From assembly GCF_039525805.1 (NCBI RefSeq), contig NZ_BAAAHZ010000014.1: a stretch of 64,000 nt of DNA; one strand, given 5' to 3'. Numbering within the stretch: position 1 is the first letter of the stretch; the number at the start of each line of letters is the position of its first letter. Below, in pieces: positions 1-9,031 of the stretch. The translations under genes and the position numbers were made by a program. The stretch is from Dietzia natronolimnaea. GTDB lineage: Bacteria; Actinomycetota; Actinomycetes; Mycobacteriales; Mycobacteriaceae. The notes under the pieces were generated by a model. It made no database searches, was not told the DNA's origin, and was given only the letters and a program-made list of their open reading frames with translations.

Positions 1-983
1 CCGCCGTTCTCCGTGGCCGTCTCGGACGCCATGAGAACGCTGGTCACGGCGTTGTAATGCTCGCCGCTGATGTAGACCGGCATGACGTCGAACATCAGTT
101 GCTGGGCGACCAGCGGCAGAGTCTCCCAGGAGGAGCCGGCCACCATGCTTCCGGGGCCGGGAGCGAAGCTGGCCTCCTGCGGCAGCTTGATGTACGGGGC
201 CACTTCGAGCCAACCGACGTTGATGGCGGTCGCCGTGGAGTTGAGAGAGCAGTCCATCACACCACGCTCCAGTGCCTCATACCCCTCGGCCAGCTCGATG
301 CTGGTCAGGGTTCCGCCCAGTGCCTGGACCTGGGTCTCGTGCGCCTGCGCGTTGCCGCGGATCTGCGAGCCCTGCCACTCAGCCGGGGAATCCTTGTCAT
401 CGCGGCAGATCGCGATGGTGTTGCCCGAGGGCACCGCCGGGTGCAGGACATGCATGCCCCGGTCCTCGTAGTTTGCGATCACCTCGGGAGTGGCGAACCC
501 CACGTCGGCCAGGACCGCCTGCGACGCCAGCTCAGCGATCAGCGGGCTACTGGGGAGCTGCACCAGGGACTTGGTCATGTCCACGAGGGCGGACATCTCC
601 TGGGGCTGGTAGGTGCCGAAGTAGTTGGCGAGGTCCAGGCGACCGTCAACCAGCGCGTCAGGGACCTCCGTCGGGCTGGCGATCGCGCCGGTCGGGTGCG
701 TGTTGATGGTGATCTTCCCACCGGACCATTCCTCGACGGTCTCCGCCCACTCGATGTCACGCCTGGCCGAGAAACCCTGTGCATTCAGGCCCGCGTACTG
801 GAAGTTGAGCTCAATGGGTTCGACGTCCTCGAACGCCGCGATGTATTCCTCTTTGGTTGCCCCCGGCTCCAGGCTCGGGCCTCCGGCGTTGTCGGCCTGA
901 TCTCCGACCCCACCACAGGCGGTCAGCCCCAGGGCCAGGATGGCCAGGGTCGCCATCGACCCCGCGATCTTCTTGTTCCTCAT
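1..983 (-). CDS. TRAP transporter substrate-binding lipoprotein (DctP family), 3' end outside the window
   Basis: This gene runs off the left edge; about 327 residues are visible without a stop. The N-terminus is a lipoprotein signal: Lys/Arg-rich start, hydrophobic stretch, lipobox LTAC with the acylated Cys at residue 23. The mature part has the DctP pattern of segments such as GGKITINTHPTGAI, VDGRLDLANYF and a later IRGNAQAHE stretch, as in binding proteins that capture carboxylates for TRAP carriers. An AAAGGAC ribosome binding site lies ahead of the ATG. It follows an aldehyde dehydrogenase on the same strand. DctQ and DctM are 8 kb away on the other strand (9032-11102) and are its likely partners. 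The substrate cannot be read from sequence. Confidence 0.85.
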   Translation of the reverse strand, partial: MRNKKIAGSMATLAILALGLTACGGVGDQADNAGGPSLEPGATKEEYIAAFEDVEPIELNFQYAGLNAQGFSARRDIEWAETVEEWSGGKITINTHPTGAIASPTEVPDALVDGRLDLANYFGTYQPQEMSALVDMTKSLVQLPSSPLIAELASQAVLADVGFATPEVIANYEDRGMHVLHPAVPSGNTIAICRDDKDSPAEWQGSQIRGNAQAHETQVQALGGTLTSIELAEGYEALERGVMDCSLNSTATAINVGWLEVAPYIKLPQEASFAPGPGSMVAGSSWETLPLVAQQLMFDVMPVYISGEHYNAVTSVLMASETATENG

Positions 984-1140
984 GAAGCAATGTCCTTTCG
1001 TGAAAGTGTGTTCGCTCGTCCGCCAGCGGACTGCGTAGACGGGAAATCGGGTCTCGTGGTGGTGGCCGAAAGGTCGACGGCACCGGCAGCAGGGCCAGGG
1101 CGGTGCCCTCGGCGGCCCACTGATCCGCGGAAGCTAGCCC

Positions 1141-2586
1141 TCAGCCCACCGAGGAGGAATCGGACTGCGCCCGGGAACCGTGAGCCGATGCCCCGGTTGC
1201 CTGGTCTGGAGCGCCCTCCGGAATGCGAACGAGCTTCTTGTTGGCGAACTCGTACATCCCCGCGCGAGACAGCTCACGGCCCACGCCGGAGCGCTTCACC
1301 CCTCCGAAAGGCAGATCGGGGGAACTGCGGCTCACACTGTTCACCCAGACCATTCCGGTCTCGAGAAGGTTCGCGAAGTCACGGGCGGTGTCCGGATTCG
1401 AGGTGTACACCGAGGCCGCGAGCCCGAATGGTGAGTCGTTGGCGATAGCGAGTGCGTCCTCGGCAGTGGCCGCGCGGAAGACGGACGCGACCGGGCCGAA
1501 GAGTTCCTCCGAATAGGCTCGCATCCCCGGGGTCACGCCGGTCAGCACGGTGGCGGGATAGTACGCGCCAGTGCTGTCGGGGCCCTGCTGTCCTCGCACA
1601 ACCGCTGCCCCCTTGGATTCTGCGTCCTCGACGAACCGATCGAGTTCCTCGACTGCTGCGCTCGAGGACAGCGGACCGAACGTCGTGCCGGCGTCTGCGG
1701 GATCGCCGGGCGCGACCTCCGCCATCGCGGCGAGGAACCGGTCCACGAACTCCTCGTACACCTCGTCGACGACGATCACCCGCTTCGACGCGGTGCAGGC
1801 CTGCCCGCCGTTGAACAGGCGACCCGCCACCGCGTCTGTCACAGCCTGGTCGAGGTCGGCATCGGCCAGCACGATGAAGGGGTCCGAGCCGCCCAGCTCC
1901 AACACGCACTTCTTGAGATTGCGGCCGGCGAGCTCGCCCACCGCGGCACCGGCACGCTCGGATCCCGTGAGGGACACTCCCTGCACGCGCGGATCCGCGA
2001 TCATCGTGGCGATGTGGTCGTGGGTGGCGAAGACATTGATGTAGGCGTCCGCGGGTAGGCCGGCCTCACGGAGGATGGCCTCGATCGCCAGGGCGGACTG
2101 CGGGCAGTTGGGGGCGTGCTTGACGATCGCCGTGTTGCCCAGCGCCAGGTTGGGCGCCACGAGCCGGGCGACCTGGTAGTAGGGGAAGTTCCACGGCATG
2201 ATTCCCACCAGCGGGCCGATCGGCTCGGTCCGCACGAGTGCCACGCCCGGTCCATCGAACTCCAGCTGCTCGTCCTCAAGGAAGCGTTCGGCGTTGTCCG
2301 CGTAGTACTCGTAGATCGCGGCCACCAGAGCGACCTCCCCCAGGGCACTGGAGATGGGTTTGCCCATCTCCAGTGTCAGCAGGGCTGCCAGCTCATCGGC
2401 GCGCTCGCGATGCAACTCCGCGGCACGGCGCAGGATGGCGCTACGTTCGTAGAAGGGCGTCGACCGCCAGCTGGAGTACGCCGACGCCGACCGGGCGAGG
2501 ACGTCCTGCACCTCGGCGTCGTCGATCGTCGGGAACTCTGCCACACGTTCCCCGGTGGCCGGGTTGATGGACGCGTAGTTCTGCAC
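1141..2586 (-). CDS. NAD(P)-dependent aldehyde dehydrogenase, succinate-semialdehyde dehydrogenase type
   Basis: The 481-residue product is an aldehyde dehydrogenase that oxidises an aldehyde to its acid with NAD(P)+. The family glutamate sits in LELGGSDPF and the catalytic cysteine in GGQACTASK (about Cys264); MPWNFPYYQ is the coenzyme-domain motif. The overall pattern resembles GabD/Sad semialdehyde dehydrogenases, but substrate is not certain. The GTG at 2586 is chosen because the protein then starts at the conserved QNYASINPATGE segment; an in-frame ATG at 2661 would add 25 residues of unlikely composition. It probably precedes the TRAP binding protein gene in one transcript and follows a LysR gene on the same strand. 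Confidence 0.85.
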   Translation of the reverse strand: MQNYASINPATGERVAEFPTIDDAEVQDVLARSASAYSSWRSTPFYERSAILRRAAELHRERADELAALLTLEMGKPISSALGEVALVAAIYEYYADNAERFLEDEQLEFDGPGVALVRTEPIGPLVGIMPWNFPYYQVARLVAPNLALGNTAIVKHAPNCPQSALAIEAILREAGLPADAYINVFATHDHIATMIADPRVQGVSLTGSERAGAAVGELAGRNLKKCVLELGGSDPFIVLADADLDQAVTDAVAGRLFNGGQACTASKRVIVVDEVYEEFVDRFLAAMAEVAPGDPADAGTTFGPLSSSAAVEELDRFVEDAESKGAAVVRGQQGPDSTGAYYPATVLTGVTPGMRAYSEELFGPVASVFRAATAEDALAIANDSPFGLAASVYTSNPDTARDFANLLETGMVWVNSVSRSSPDLPFGGVKRSGVGRELSRAGMYEFANKKLVRIPEGAPDQATGASAHGSRAQSDSSSVG

Positions 2587-2764
2587 GCTGCCCCACTTTC
2601 TCTTTTGGTGTCCTTCGTCACTCCAGACTCCACCCCAGTGCCTATTCCGTCCAATACTCATTCAGGGCGCCATTGTTAAGTATTCAGCATAAATTCCACT
2701 GCTCGGCACCCTGAAACACGCTCGCGCCGACCCGGGACGGGGACGGCACGCCGCCCTCGGCCAC

Positions 2765-3673
2765 CTACGACGAGGTCGCTGGCGGTGCGGGCCACACGCG
2801 TTCGATGAGCTCAAGAACCGCAGCAAGCGCGGGATTGCGGTCGTCGGCGCGCCAGGCCAATTGCAGCTGAACGGGCAGGGTCTCGTCGAGGACCCTCACA
2901 AAACGGACGTGTGGATCGTTGACGTTCTCGGCAACTGACGACAACGTGAGCGAACATCCCACGGCCGCCCCGACCAACGACATGGCCGTCCAGGACTCCG
3001 GAGCGATCTGGACGACATCGGCATCGAACCCGGCTCCGTGACTCAGCCGCCGCAACCGGTCCCCGAGGACGGCACCTTCGTGCGGAGGCAGCGTAACGAA
3101 GGGCTCCTCCGCCAGCTCGGTCATCCACACGCCCTCGGCGTCTGCCAGGCGGTGCGAGACCGGCACCGCGATCACCAAGTGCTCCTCGGCGACGACACGG
3201 GTCCTCACATCGGCTGGAACGACATCCCAGCGCCCCAGACACAGATCCATCTCCTTGCGCAGCACCTGCCCCATCGCCGGCAGGGCGAAGTTGCGGCTGT
3301 ACAGGCCGAACTCGATACCGGGATGATCTCGGCGCACCTCACGCGCGAGCACTCCGACGAGCACGTGGGTGGATGCGCCCGCATACGCCAGCCTCACCCG
3401 CCCCACCTCGCCTCGTCCCGCGGCCTCGACGACCCCCCGCGCCCGACGCACAGCACTCAGGACGTCCTTTGCCGGTTCCACCAGCGCCTCACCCGTGGCG
3501 GTGAGCCGCACGCTGCGCGTGCTTCGGTCGAACAACTTGGATCCCAGCTCCCGCTCCAGGTGCTGGATGCCGCGCGTCACGGGAGGTTGCGTCATGTGCA
3601 GCTTCTCGGCGGCTCGACCGAAGTGAAGTTCTTCGGCCACCGCGACGAAGAGCTGGAGGTGGTAGACGTCCAT
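2765..3673 (-). CDS. LysR-family transcriptional regulator
   Basis: A 302-residue LysR-type regulator. Residues 1-60 hold the winged helix-turn-helix (FVAVAEELHFGRAAEKL, then TQPPVTRGIQHLERELG); the rest is the periplasmic-binding-like effector domain. The length is normal for the family. It is divergent from the CoA-transferase gene starting at 3784, and the 110-bp AT-rich gap between them is the obvious place for its operator. It also lies upstream of the aldehyde dehydrogenase and TRAP binding protein genes on its own strand. Control of the acid catabolism genes on both sides is inference from position. Confidence 0.9.
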   Translation of the reverse strand: MDVYHLQLFVAVAEELHFGRAAEKLHMTQPPVTRGIQHLERELGSKLFDRSTRSVRLTATGEALVEPAKDVLSAVRRARGVVEAAGRGEVGRVRLAYAGASTHVLVGVLAREVRRDHPGIEFGLYSRNFALPAMGQVLRKEMDLCLGRWDVVPADVRTRVVAEEHLVIAVPVSHRLADAEGVWMTELAEEPFVTLPPHEGAVLGDRLRRLSHGAGFDADVVQIAPESWTAMSLVGAAVGCSLTLSSVAENVNDPHVRFVRVLDETLPVQLQLAWRADDRNPALAAVLELIERVWPAPPATSS

Positions 3674-3783
3674 GCCGACATTATTACAGTTCTGGCAATT
3701 ATTACCGGGCGGATTGGTATTGGACCTGCACTAATTCCAGGTGTGAAGGTGGTGGTCAACCCACGGACGATACGAGGTGAACG
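3674..3783. promoter_or_regulatory. Divergent promoter region between LysR gene and CoA-transferase gene
   Basis: This gap is locally AT-rich compared with its surroundings (3676-3735, with ATTATTAC and CAATTATTACC), as expected for divergent promoters and a LysR binding site. No exact operator can be assigned by eye. Confidence 0.45.
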
Positions 3784-5025
3784 TTGACGTCGGCAGAACA
3801 TGGAAAGTCATCACAGGATGACCCCGTCCCCGAGCATCTTCTCCGGGGGCTGGGAACCGGCCCACTCAGCGGGCTGGTGGTAGCGGACTTCACGCGGGTG
3901 CTGGCCGGTCCGTACTGCACCATGCTCCTGGCGGACATGGGAGCCACCGTCATCAAGGTCGAGGGCCCCGGGGGCGATGACACCCGGGCGTGGATGCCTC
4001 CCGTGCGTGACGGGGAATCCACGTACTACCTCTCGATCAACCGGAACAAGCGCTCGATCGCCCTTGACTTCAACGATCCTGACGATCTGCGTACAGCCCA
4101 GGAGATCGCTCGCCGCGCCGACGTGCTCGTGGAGAACTTCAAACCGGGAGGACTCGCCAAGTACGCCTTGGACTATGCGGCAGTCACCATGACCAATCCC
4201 GAGGTCATCTACGCCTCGATCACCGGTTTCGGCACCGCGGGGGGTGCCGCCCTCCCCGGCTACGACCTGCTCGTCCAGGCCATGTCCGGCCTGATGAGCC
4301 TCACGGGCTCCCCGGACACTCCGCCGTACCGGTCGGGAGTGGCGGTGTTCGACGTCATGACAGGCCTTCACACCAGCACAGGCATCCTGGCCGCCCTGCA
4401 TGATCGTCACCGCACCGGCCGGGGCCAGCGGGTGGAGGCGAACCTCATGTCCTCGGCCTTGTCCGGAATGGTCAACCAGACCGCTGGATACCTCCTGAGC
4501 GGAACGGTCCCCCAGCGCATGGGCAACGACCACCCCAGCCTCTATCCCTACGAGTCCTTTCCCACGAAGGAAGGGGACATCATCCTCGCCATCGGCAACG
4601 ACGGGCAGTTCCGTGCACTGACCAGAGAGATGCAGGCAAGCCACCTCGCTGACGATCCACGGTTCAGCACCGCCCCGGAACGTAGCCGCAACCGTGGTGA
4701 GTTGCGTCCTCTCCTGCTGGCACTGCTGGCAGACCGCAGCGCCACCGAGTGGTTCGACGCCCTCTCCGCCGCCGGCATTCCCTGCGGCCCCATTAACGAC
4801 GTGCCGGGCGGCATCGCGTTCGCGGAGCAGATCGGCCTGGACCCGGTGGTATCCGTCGGGCACGGCGCGGACGCCGTACCCGGCATCCGCCACCCGATCG
4901 CGTTCTCCCGCACGCCAGTCGGCTACGAACTCGCGCCCCCAGCACTCGACGGCGACCGCGAGCCTGTCCTGTCCTGGCTCAGCGCCGCCCACGCCCACAC
5001 GACCGAATCGCTTCCGAGCCCCTGA
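3784..5025 (+). CDS. CaiB/BaiF family class III CoA-transferase
   Basis: The 413-residue protein belongs to the family III CoA-transferases, which move CoA from a donor acyl-CoA such as succinyl-CoA to an acid. The N-terminal signature GLVVADFTRVLAGPYCTML and the IKVEGPGGDDTR segment are clear. The catalytic aspartate is expected in FDVMTG (about Asp190), followed by the family's GILAAL. The start is uncertain: the reading frame opens at TTG 3784, and a shorter form starting nearer GLGTGPLSG is possible. It is the first gene of a plus-strand set with thiolase, hydratase and dehydrogenase, so it probably activates the imported acid for beta-oxidation-like breakdown. Confidence 0.88.
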   Translation: MTSAEHGKSSQDDPVPEHLLRGLGTGPLSGLVVADFTRVLAGPYCTMLLADMGATVIKVEGPGGDDTRAWMPPVRDGESTYYLSINRNKRSIALDFNDPDDLRTAQEIARRADVLVENFKPGGLAKYALDYAAVTMTNPEVIYASITGFGTAGGAALPGYDLLVQAMSGLMSLTGSPDTPPYRSGVAVFDVMTGLHTSTGILAALHDRHRTGRGQRVEANLMSSALSGMVNQTAGYLLSGTVPQRMGNDHPSLYPYESFPTKEGDIILAIGNDGQFRALTREMQASHLADDPRFSTAPERSRNRGELRPLLLALLADRSATEWFDALSAAGIPCGPINDVPGGIAFAEQIGLDPVVSVGHGADAVPGIRHPIAFSRTPVGYELAPPALDGDREPVLSWLSAAHAHTTESLPSP

Positions 5026-5089
5026 ACCGATACAGCGCGCTCTCCTCGGGCGACCGGCTACCACGTCAAAGAACGGATGGAACAACGCC

Positions 5090-6292
5090 ATGACTGAAGC
5101 TCTCCTCATCGGCGGTGTGCGCACCCCCGTGGGCCGCTACGGCGGCGCACTCTCGAGCGTGCGCCCCGACGATCTCGCCGCCCTCGTGGTGCGCCGCGCG
5201 GTGACCGATGCGGGTATCGATCCGCACGACGTCGACGAGGTCATCCTCGGCAACGCCAACGGCGCCGGCGAGGAGAACCGCAACGTCGCACGGATGGCGT
5301 GGCTGCTGGCCGGATTCCCCGACACCGTCCCGGGGATCACCGTCAACCGACTGTGCGCCTCCGGCCTGTCCGCCATCATCACGGCCTCTCACATGATCAG
5401 GGCCGGGGCCGCCGACATCGTCGTCGCCGGCGGCGTGGAGTCGATGTCCCGCGCCCCCTGGGTGATGGAGAAGCCCGCCAAGGGCTTCGCCAAGCCGGGC
5501 GAGGTCTTCGACACCTCCATCGGCTGGCGCTTTGCCAATCCCGAGTTCACGAAGCACGACAAGATGACCTACTCGATGCCGGAGACGGCCGAGGAGGTCG
5601 CGACCGTCGACAAGATCTCGCGGGAGGACGCCGACGCGTTCGCCGCGGCCTCCCACGAGAAGGCGATCGCCGCGATCGACGCCGGTCGCCTCGCTCCCGA
5701 GATCGTTCCGGTGACCGTCACGGGCCGCAAGGGCGCCACGACTACCGTCGACACCGACGAAGGACCCCGCCCGGGCACCACCACCGACGTGCTGTCCACG
5801 CTGCGCCCGGTGGTCGACCACGGGACGGTCGTCACCGCCGGGAACTCCTCGACCCTCAACGATGGCGCGTCGGCGATCCTCGTGGTCTCCGAGCGCGCGG
5901 CCCAGAAATACGGGCTGACCCCCCGGGCCCGGATCGTCGACGGCGCTTCCGCCGGGGTGCCGCCGCACATCATGGGCCTCGGACCGGTACCCGCCACGAC
6001 GAAGGTGCTCGAGCGCGCCGGCTGGGGCATCGACGACCTCGGAGCCGTCGAACTCAACGAGGCCTTTGCCAGCCAGTCCCTGGCCTGCATCCGCCGTCTC
6101 GGTCTCGACCCGGGGATCGTGAACAACGACGGTGGGGCGATCGCACTGGGCCACCCGCTGGGCTCCTCGGGATCCCGGTTGGTCGTGACGCTGCTGGGCA
6201 GGATGGAGCGCGAGGGCGCGGACCGCGGCCTCGCCACCATGTGCGTGGGAGTGGGCCAGGGCACCGCGATGCTCGTGGAGGGGCTCCGATGA
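5090..6292 (+). CDS. Thiolase (acetyl-CoA acetyltransferase family)
   Basis: A 400-residue thiolase that cleaves 3-oxoacyl-CoA to acetyl-CoA and a shortened acyl-CoA, or the reverse. The three catalytic elements are in place: Cys89 in NRLCASGLSA, His355 in GHPLGSSG and Cys385 in MCVGVGQG. The ATG at 5090 gives the normal thiolase N-terminus (TEALLIGGVRTPVGR). The reading frame stays open far upstream, but that part is shadow of the CoA-transferase gene. The stop overlaps the start of the hydratase gene in an ATGA junction, so the two are translationally coupled. With its neighbours it would complete a beta-oxidation cycle. Confidence 0.94.
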   Translation: MTEALLIGGVRTPVGRYGGALSSVRPDDLAALVVRRAVTDAGIDPHDVDEVILGNANGAGEENRNVARMAWLLAGFPDTVPGITVNRLCASGLSAIITASHMIRAGAADIVVAGGVESMSRAPWVMEKPAKGFAKPGEVFDTSIGWRFANPEFTKHDKMTYSMPETAEEVATVDKISREDADAFAAASHEKAIAAIDAGRLAPEIVPVTVTGRKGATTTVDTDEGPRPGTTTDVLSTLRPVVDHGTVVTAGNSSTLNDGASAILVVSERAAQKYGLTPRARIVDGASAGVPPHIMGLGPVPATTKVLERAGWGIDDLGAVELNEAFASQSLACIRRLGLDPGIVNNDGGAIALGHPLGSSGSRLVVTLLGRMEREGADRGLATMCVGVGQGTAMLVEGLR

Positions 6293-7074
6293 CCGGCCCC
6301 GGTGAGATCGACGCCGCGGGGTTCACCGCCCTTCGGCTCGACGAGCGCGCGGACCGCCTGCACGTGGCCCTGGACCGCCCCGCGGTGCGCAACGCCATCG
6401 ATTCGACGATGGTCGCCGAACTGCACGCCGTGTGCGACCACCTCGAGCGGACCCCGAAGATCCTGATCCTCTCCGGGACCACGGTGAACGGCAAGGGGGT
6501 CTTCGCCTCCGGCGCCGACATCGCCCAGCTACGGGAGCGCCGACGCGACGATGCCCTGGCAGGGATCAATTCCCGGATCTTCGACCGGGTCCACACGCTG
6601 CCACTGCCCGTGATCGCCGCCGTCGACGGCTACGCCCTGGGCGGCGGCGCGGAACTCGCCTACGCCGCGGACTTCCGGATCGCCACCCCGCAGCTCAAGA
6701 TCGGCCAGCCCGAGACGAACCTGGGGATCATCGCGGCCGCCGGTGGCCTGTGGCGGCTCAAGGAACTCGTCGGCGAGGCGATCGCCTTGGACATGCTGCT
6801 CGCGGGCCGGATCCTCGGCGCGCATGAGGCCCTGGCGCTGAACCTCGTCACCGAGGTGCACGAGCCCGCAGAGCTCCTCGGTGCCGCGCACGCACTCGCT
6901 GACAGGATCGGCGCCCAGGACCCCCTGGCCGTGCGGATCTCCAAGCGCGTGTTCGCCGCCCCACCGTCCGCTCACCCGCACATCGACGAGCTGGCCCAGG
7001 CCGTGCTCTTCGAGTCGGAGGCGAAGCTCGACCGCATGCAGGCCTTCCTGGACCGCAAGAAGAAATCGACCTAG
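6289..7074 (+). CDS. Enoyl-CoA hydratase/isomerase family protein
   Basis: The 261-residue crotonase-fold protein should hydrate a 2-enoyl-CoA to the 3-hydroxyacyl-CoA. Typical motifs are present: the CoA-binding segment ASGADIAQL, the oxyanion-hole motif GYALGGGAELAYAADFRIA, and QPETNLGIIAAAGG with the hydratase-position Glu. The length is normal. The ATG overlaps the thiolase stop by 4 bases, which fixes the start. The next gene is a 3-hydroxyacyl-CoA dehydrogenase 12 bases downstream, so the hydratase, dehydrogenase and thiolase steps are encoded together. Confidence 0.92.
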   Translation: MTGPGEIDAAGFTALRLDERADRLHVALDRPAVRNAIDSTMVAELHAVCDHLERTPKILILSGTTVNGKGVFASGADIAQLRERRRDDALAGINSRIFDRVHTLPLPVIAAVDGYALGGGAELAYAADFRIATPQLKIGQPETNLGIIAAAGGLWRLKELVGEAIALDMLLAGRILGAHEALALNLVTEVHEPAELLGAAHALADRIGAQDPLAVRISKRVFAAPPSAHPHIDELAQAVLFESEAKLDRMQAFLDRKKKST

Positions 7075-7086
7075 GAGCACCCGATC

Positions 7087-7956
7087 ATGACCGAGAATCA
7101 CACACTGGCCGTCCCCGCCGTCGTCGGCGTCCTGGGCGGGGGCCGAATGGGAGCGGGCATCGCCCATGCCTTCCTGCTCGCCGGCGCGAGAGTGACCGTA
7201 GTCGAGCGGGACGAACAGGCCGGGCACGCCGCGCGCGAGCGGATCGAGCGGGACCTGGCCAGGTCCGCCGAGCGCGGAGCCGAGAACGGTGACCTGTCCG
7301 AGTGGGTCGCGAACCTGGCCGTCTCTCTCGACCACGCCGACCTCGCCCCGTGCGAGCTGGTCGTCGAGGCCGTCCCCGAGGTGTGGGACCTGAAAGTCTC
7401 CGCCCTGCAGGAGGTCGAGCGCCACCTGGGGCCGACCGCGTGGCTGGCCACCAACACGTCCTCGCTCTCGGTGGACGGCCTGGCGGAGCAGCTGCGACGC
7501 CCCGAGCGGTTCTGCGGGCTGCACTTCTTCAACCCCGTGCCTGCGTCACAGCTCGTGGAAGTGGTGATCTCCCGTCACACCGGCGAGGAGCTCACACGGC
7601 GCTCGGTGGACTGGGTCGAGGCCCTCGGGAAGACCCCGGTGGTCGTCAACGACGCCCCCGGGTTCGCCTCCTCGCGGCTGGGCGTGGCGATCGCCCTCGA
7701 AGCCATCCGCATGGTCGAGGAGGGTGTGGCCTCCCCGGAGGACATCGACAACGCCATGGTGCTGGGCTACCGATTCCCGGTGGGACCGCTGGCCCTGACG
7801 GACCTCGTGGGTCTGGATGTACGCCTGGGCATCGCCGAGTATCTCGAGTCGAAGTTGGGCCCGCGCTTCGCCCCACCGCAGCTGATGCGGGACATGGTCG
7901 ACCGCGGCGAGCTCGGCCGTAAGACCGGTCAGGGCTTCTTCCGCTACGACCAGTAG
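7087..7956 (+). CDS. 3-hydroxyacyl-CoA dehydrogenase
   Basis: A 289-residue NAD-dependent 3-hydroxyacyl-CoA dehydrogenase of the PaaH/HBD type. The N-terminal Rossmann motif is GVLGGGRMGAGIAHAF, followed by the acidic residue in VTVVERDEQ. The catalytic His lies in GLHFFNPVPASQLVEVV, and the C-terminal helical domain includes YRFPVGPLALTDLVGLD. A GGAGCAC sequence precedes the ATG. It oxidises the hydratase product to the 3-oxoacyl-CoA cleaved by the thiolase. No acyl-CoA dehydrogenase is present here, so the substrate may enter as an unsaturated or hydroxylated acid, or that step may be encoded elsewhere. Confidence 0.93.
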   Translation: MTENHTLAVPAVVGVLGGGRMGAGIAHAFLLAGARVTVVERDEQAGHAARERIERDLARSAERGAENGDLSEWVANLAVSLDHADLAPCELVVEAVPEVWDLKVSALQEVERHLGPTAWLATNTSSLSVDGLAEQLRRPERFCGLHFFNPVPASQLVEVVISRHTGEELTRRSVDWVEALGKTPVVVNDAPGFASSRLGVAIALEAIRMVEEGVASPEDIDNAMVLGYRFPVGPLALTDLVGLDVRLGIAEYLESKLGPRFAPPQLMRDMVDRGELGRKTGQGFFRYDQ

Positions 7957-8044
7957 CGGCCGCACGACCGTCGTCACCCCGGCGGTCGGGAGTCCTTCCA
8001 GGGCGCGGCAGAAGGGTGGGCGCAAAGGCTTTTGTGTTCGACAT

Positions 8045-8089
8045 CACATGTGTAAGCTGAGCCACACTGAAACTAGACGTACATGTCTA
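8045..8089. promoter_or_regulatory. Candidate operator upstream of the SDR-dctQ-dctM unit
   Basis: At 8074-8089 lies TAGACGTACATGTCTA, with perfect 5-bp arms (TAGAC/GTCTA). The 15-mer ACTAGACGTACATGT (8072-8086) recurs exactly at 13034-13048. A palindrome CACATGTG at 8045-8052 carries the same ACATGT core 35 bases upstream. The elements sit 80-125 bases before the SDR start, a normal place for a repressor or activator site. The cognate regulator is unknown. Confidence 0.5.
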
Positions 8090-8168
8090 TATAGGTCCGT
8101 GAGACGTCCCCGGGCCGAGCGAAACATCCTGCGGTACCTCTCACCGCGCCAGCCCAGGAAGGACTTCC

Positions 8169-8963
8169 ATGAATTCGCGAACAGCCATCGTCGTCACAGG
8201 GGGGTCGAGCGGTCTCGGCGCCGCCGCAGCGCAGCGATTCGCAGCGTCCGGCCACACGGTCCACGTCTTTGACCTCCATCCCGGAGACTCCGCAGCGGAC
8301 ACTGGTGAGACGGATGGCCGCGTCGTCTTCCACCAGACGGACGTGCGGAGCGACGACAGCGTTCGCGCCGCGTTCACGGCGGTGGAGCAGGCCGGCGAGG
8401 AGTTGCGCGGCATCGTGCACTGTGCCGGCATCGCCGCCTTCGGTCCCCACAACCCCGGCCAGCTTCTCCACGGAGAGGACCACAGTCCGCTCGATAATCT
8501 GGGCACCGTCGAGAACGTCCTGGACACCAATCTCCTGGGAACGTTCCGCATCGTCCGCCACGGTGCGTCGCTGATGGCCCGGAACGGCCGGCATCCGGCC
8601 GAGGAGAACGGGTTCATAGTCCTGACCTCCTCGGGGGCGGCGTTTGACGGAAAGGCCGGCCAATCGGCATACGTGGCCTCCAAGGCAGCCATCATCGGTA
8701 TGACGTTGCCGCTGGCACGTGAGTTCTCGGCCATCGGCGTCCGCGTGGTGACCATCGCCCCGGGCCTGTTCAACACGCCGATTCTCGACGACACGCCGAA
8801 GATCGAACGCCATGTGCCGTACCCCGCCAGGGTGGGCGACCCGGACGAGTTCGCACGGCTGGCTCTCCACATCGCCGAGAACCACTACATCAACGCCGAC
8901 GTCATCCGTATCGACGGCGGCACCCGTGGTGAATTCCGTTCCGCGTCCCCATTTATCCGCTAG
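8169..8963 (+). CDS. Short-chain dehydrogenase/reductase (SDR)
   Basis: A 264-residue classical SDR. The nucleotide-binding motif is TGGSSGLGAAA near the N-terminus, and the catalytic Tyr-x-x-x-Lys is in SAYVASKAA, preceded by LTSSGAA with the Ser. These enzymes interconvert hydroxyl and keto groups with NAD(P)H; 3-hydroxyacyl-CoA dehydrogenase type SDRs look similar, but the substrate here is not known. The gene heads a unit with TRAP permease genes dctQ and dctM (68-bp gap). A palindromic operator candidate lies 80 bases upstream and is shared with the divergent SDR region at 12.8-13.0 kb, suggesting coregulation. Confidence 0.9.
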   Translation: MNSRTAIVVTGGSSGLGAAAAQRFAASGHTVHVFDLHPGDSAADTGETDGRVVFHQTDVRSDDSVRAAFTAVEQAGEELRGIVHCAGIAAFGPHNPGQLLHGEDHSPLDNLGTVENVLDTNLLGTFRIVRHGASLMARNGRHPAEENGFIVLTSSGAAFDGKAGQSAYVASKAAIIGMTLPLAREFSAIGVRVVTIAPGLFNTPILDDTPKIERHVPYPARVGDPDEFARLALHIAENHYINADVIRIDGGTRGEFRSASPFIR

Positions 8964-9031
8964 CCCATGAGTGACCGTCGGCCGTCGCCGTGGGTGGTCG
9001 CGCCAGGTACTTCTCGAGGAAGTAGGACCCC

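Noticed and set aside
57..1448. 463-codon open frame on the plus strand
   Set aside because: Its minus-strand counterpart encodes the lipoprotein-signal TRAP binding protein and the aldehyde dehydrogenase C-terminus; composition is Arg/Gly/Pro shadow-like.
6432..6827. Arg/Gly-rich plus-strand frame inside the enoyl-CoA hydratase gene
   Set aside because: Alternative frame of a real gene with intact crotonase motifs.
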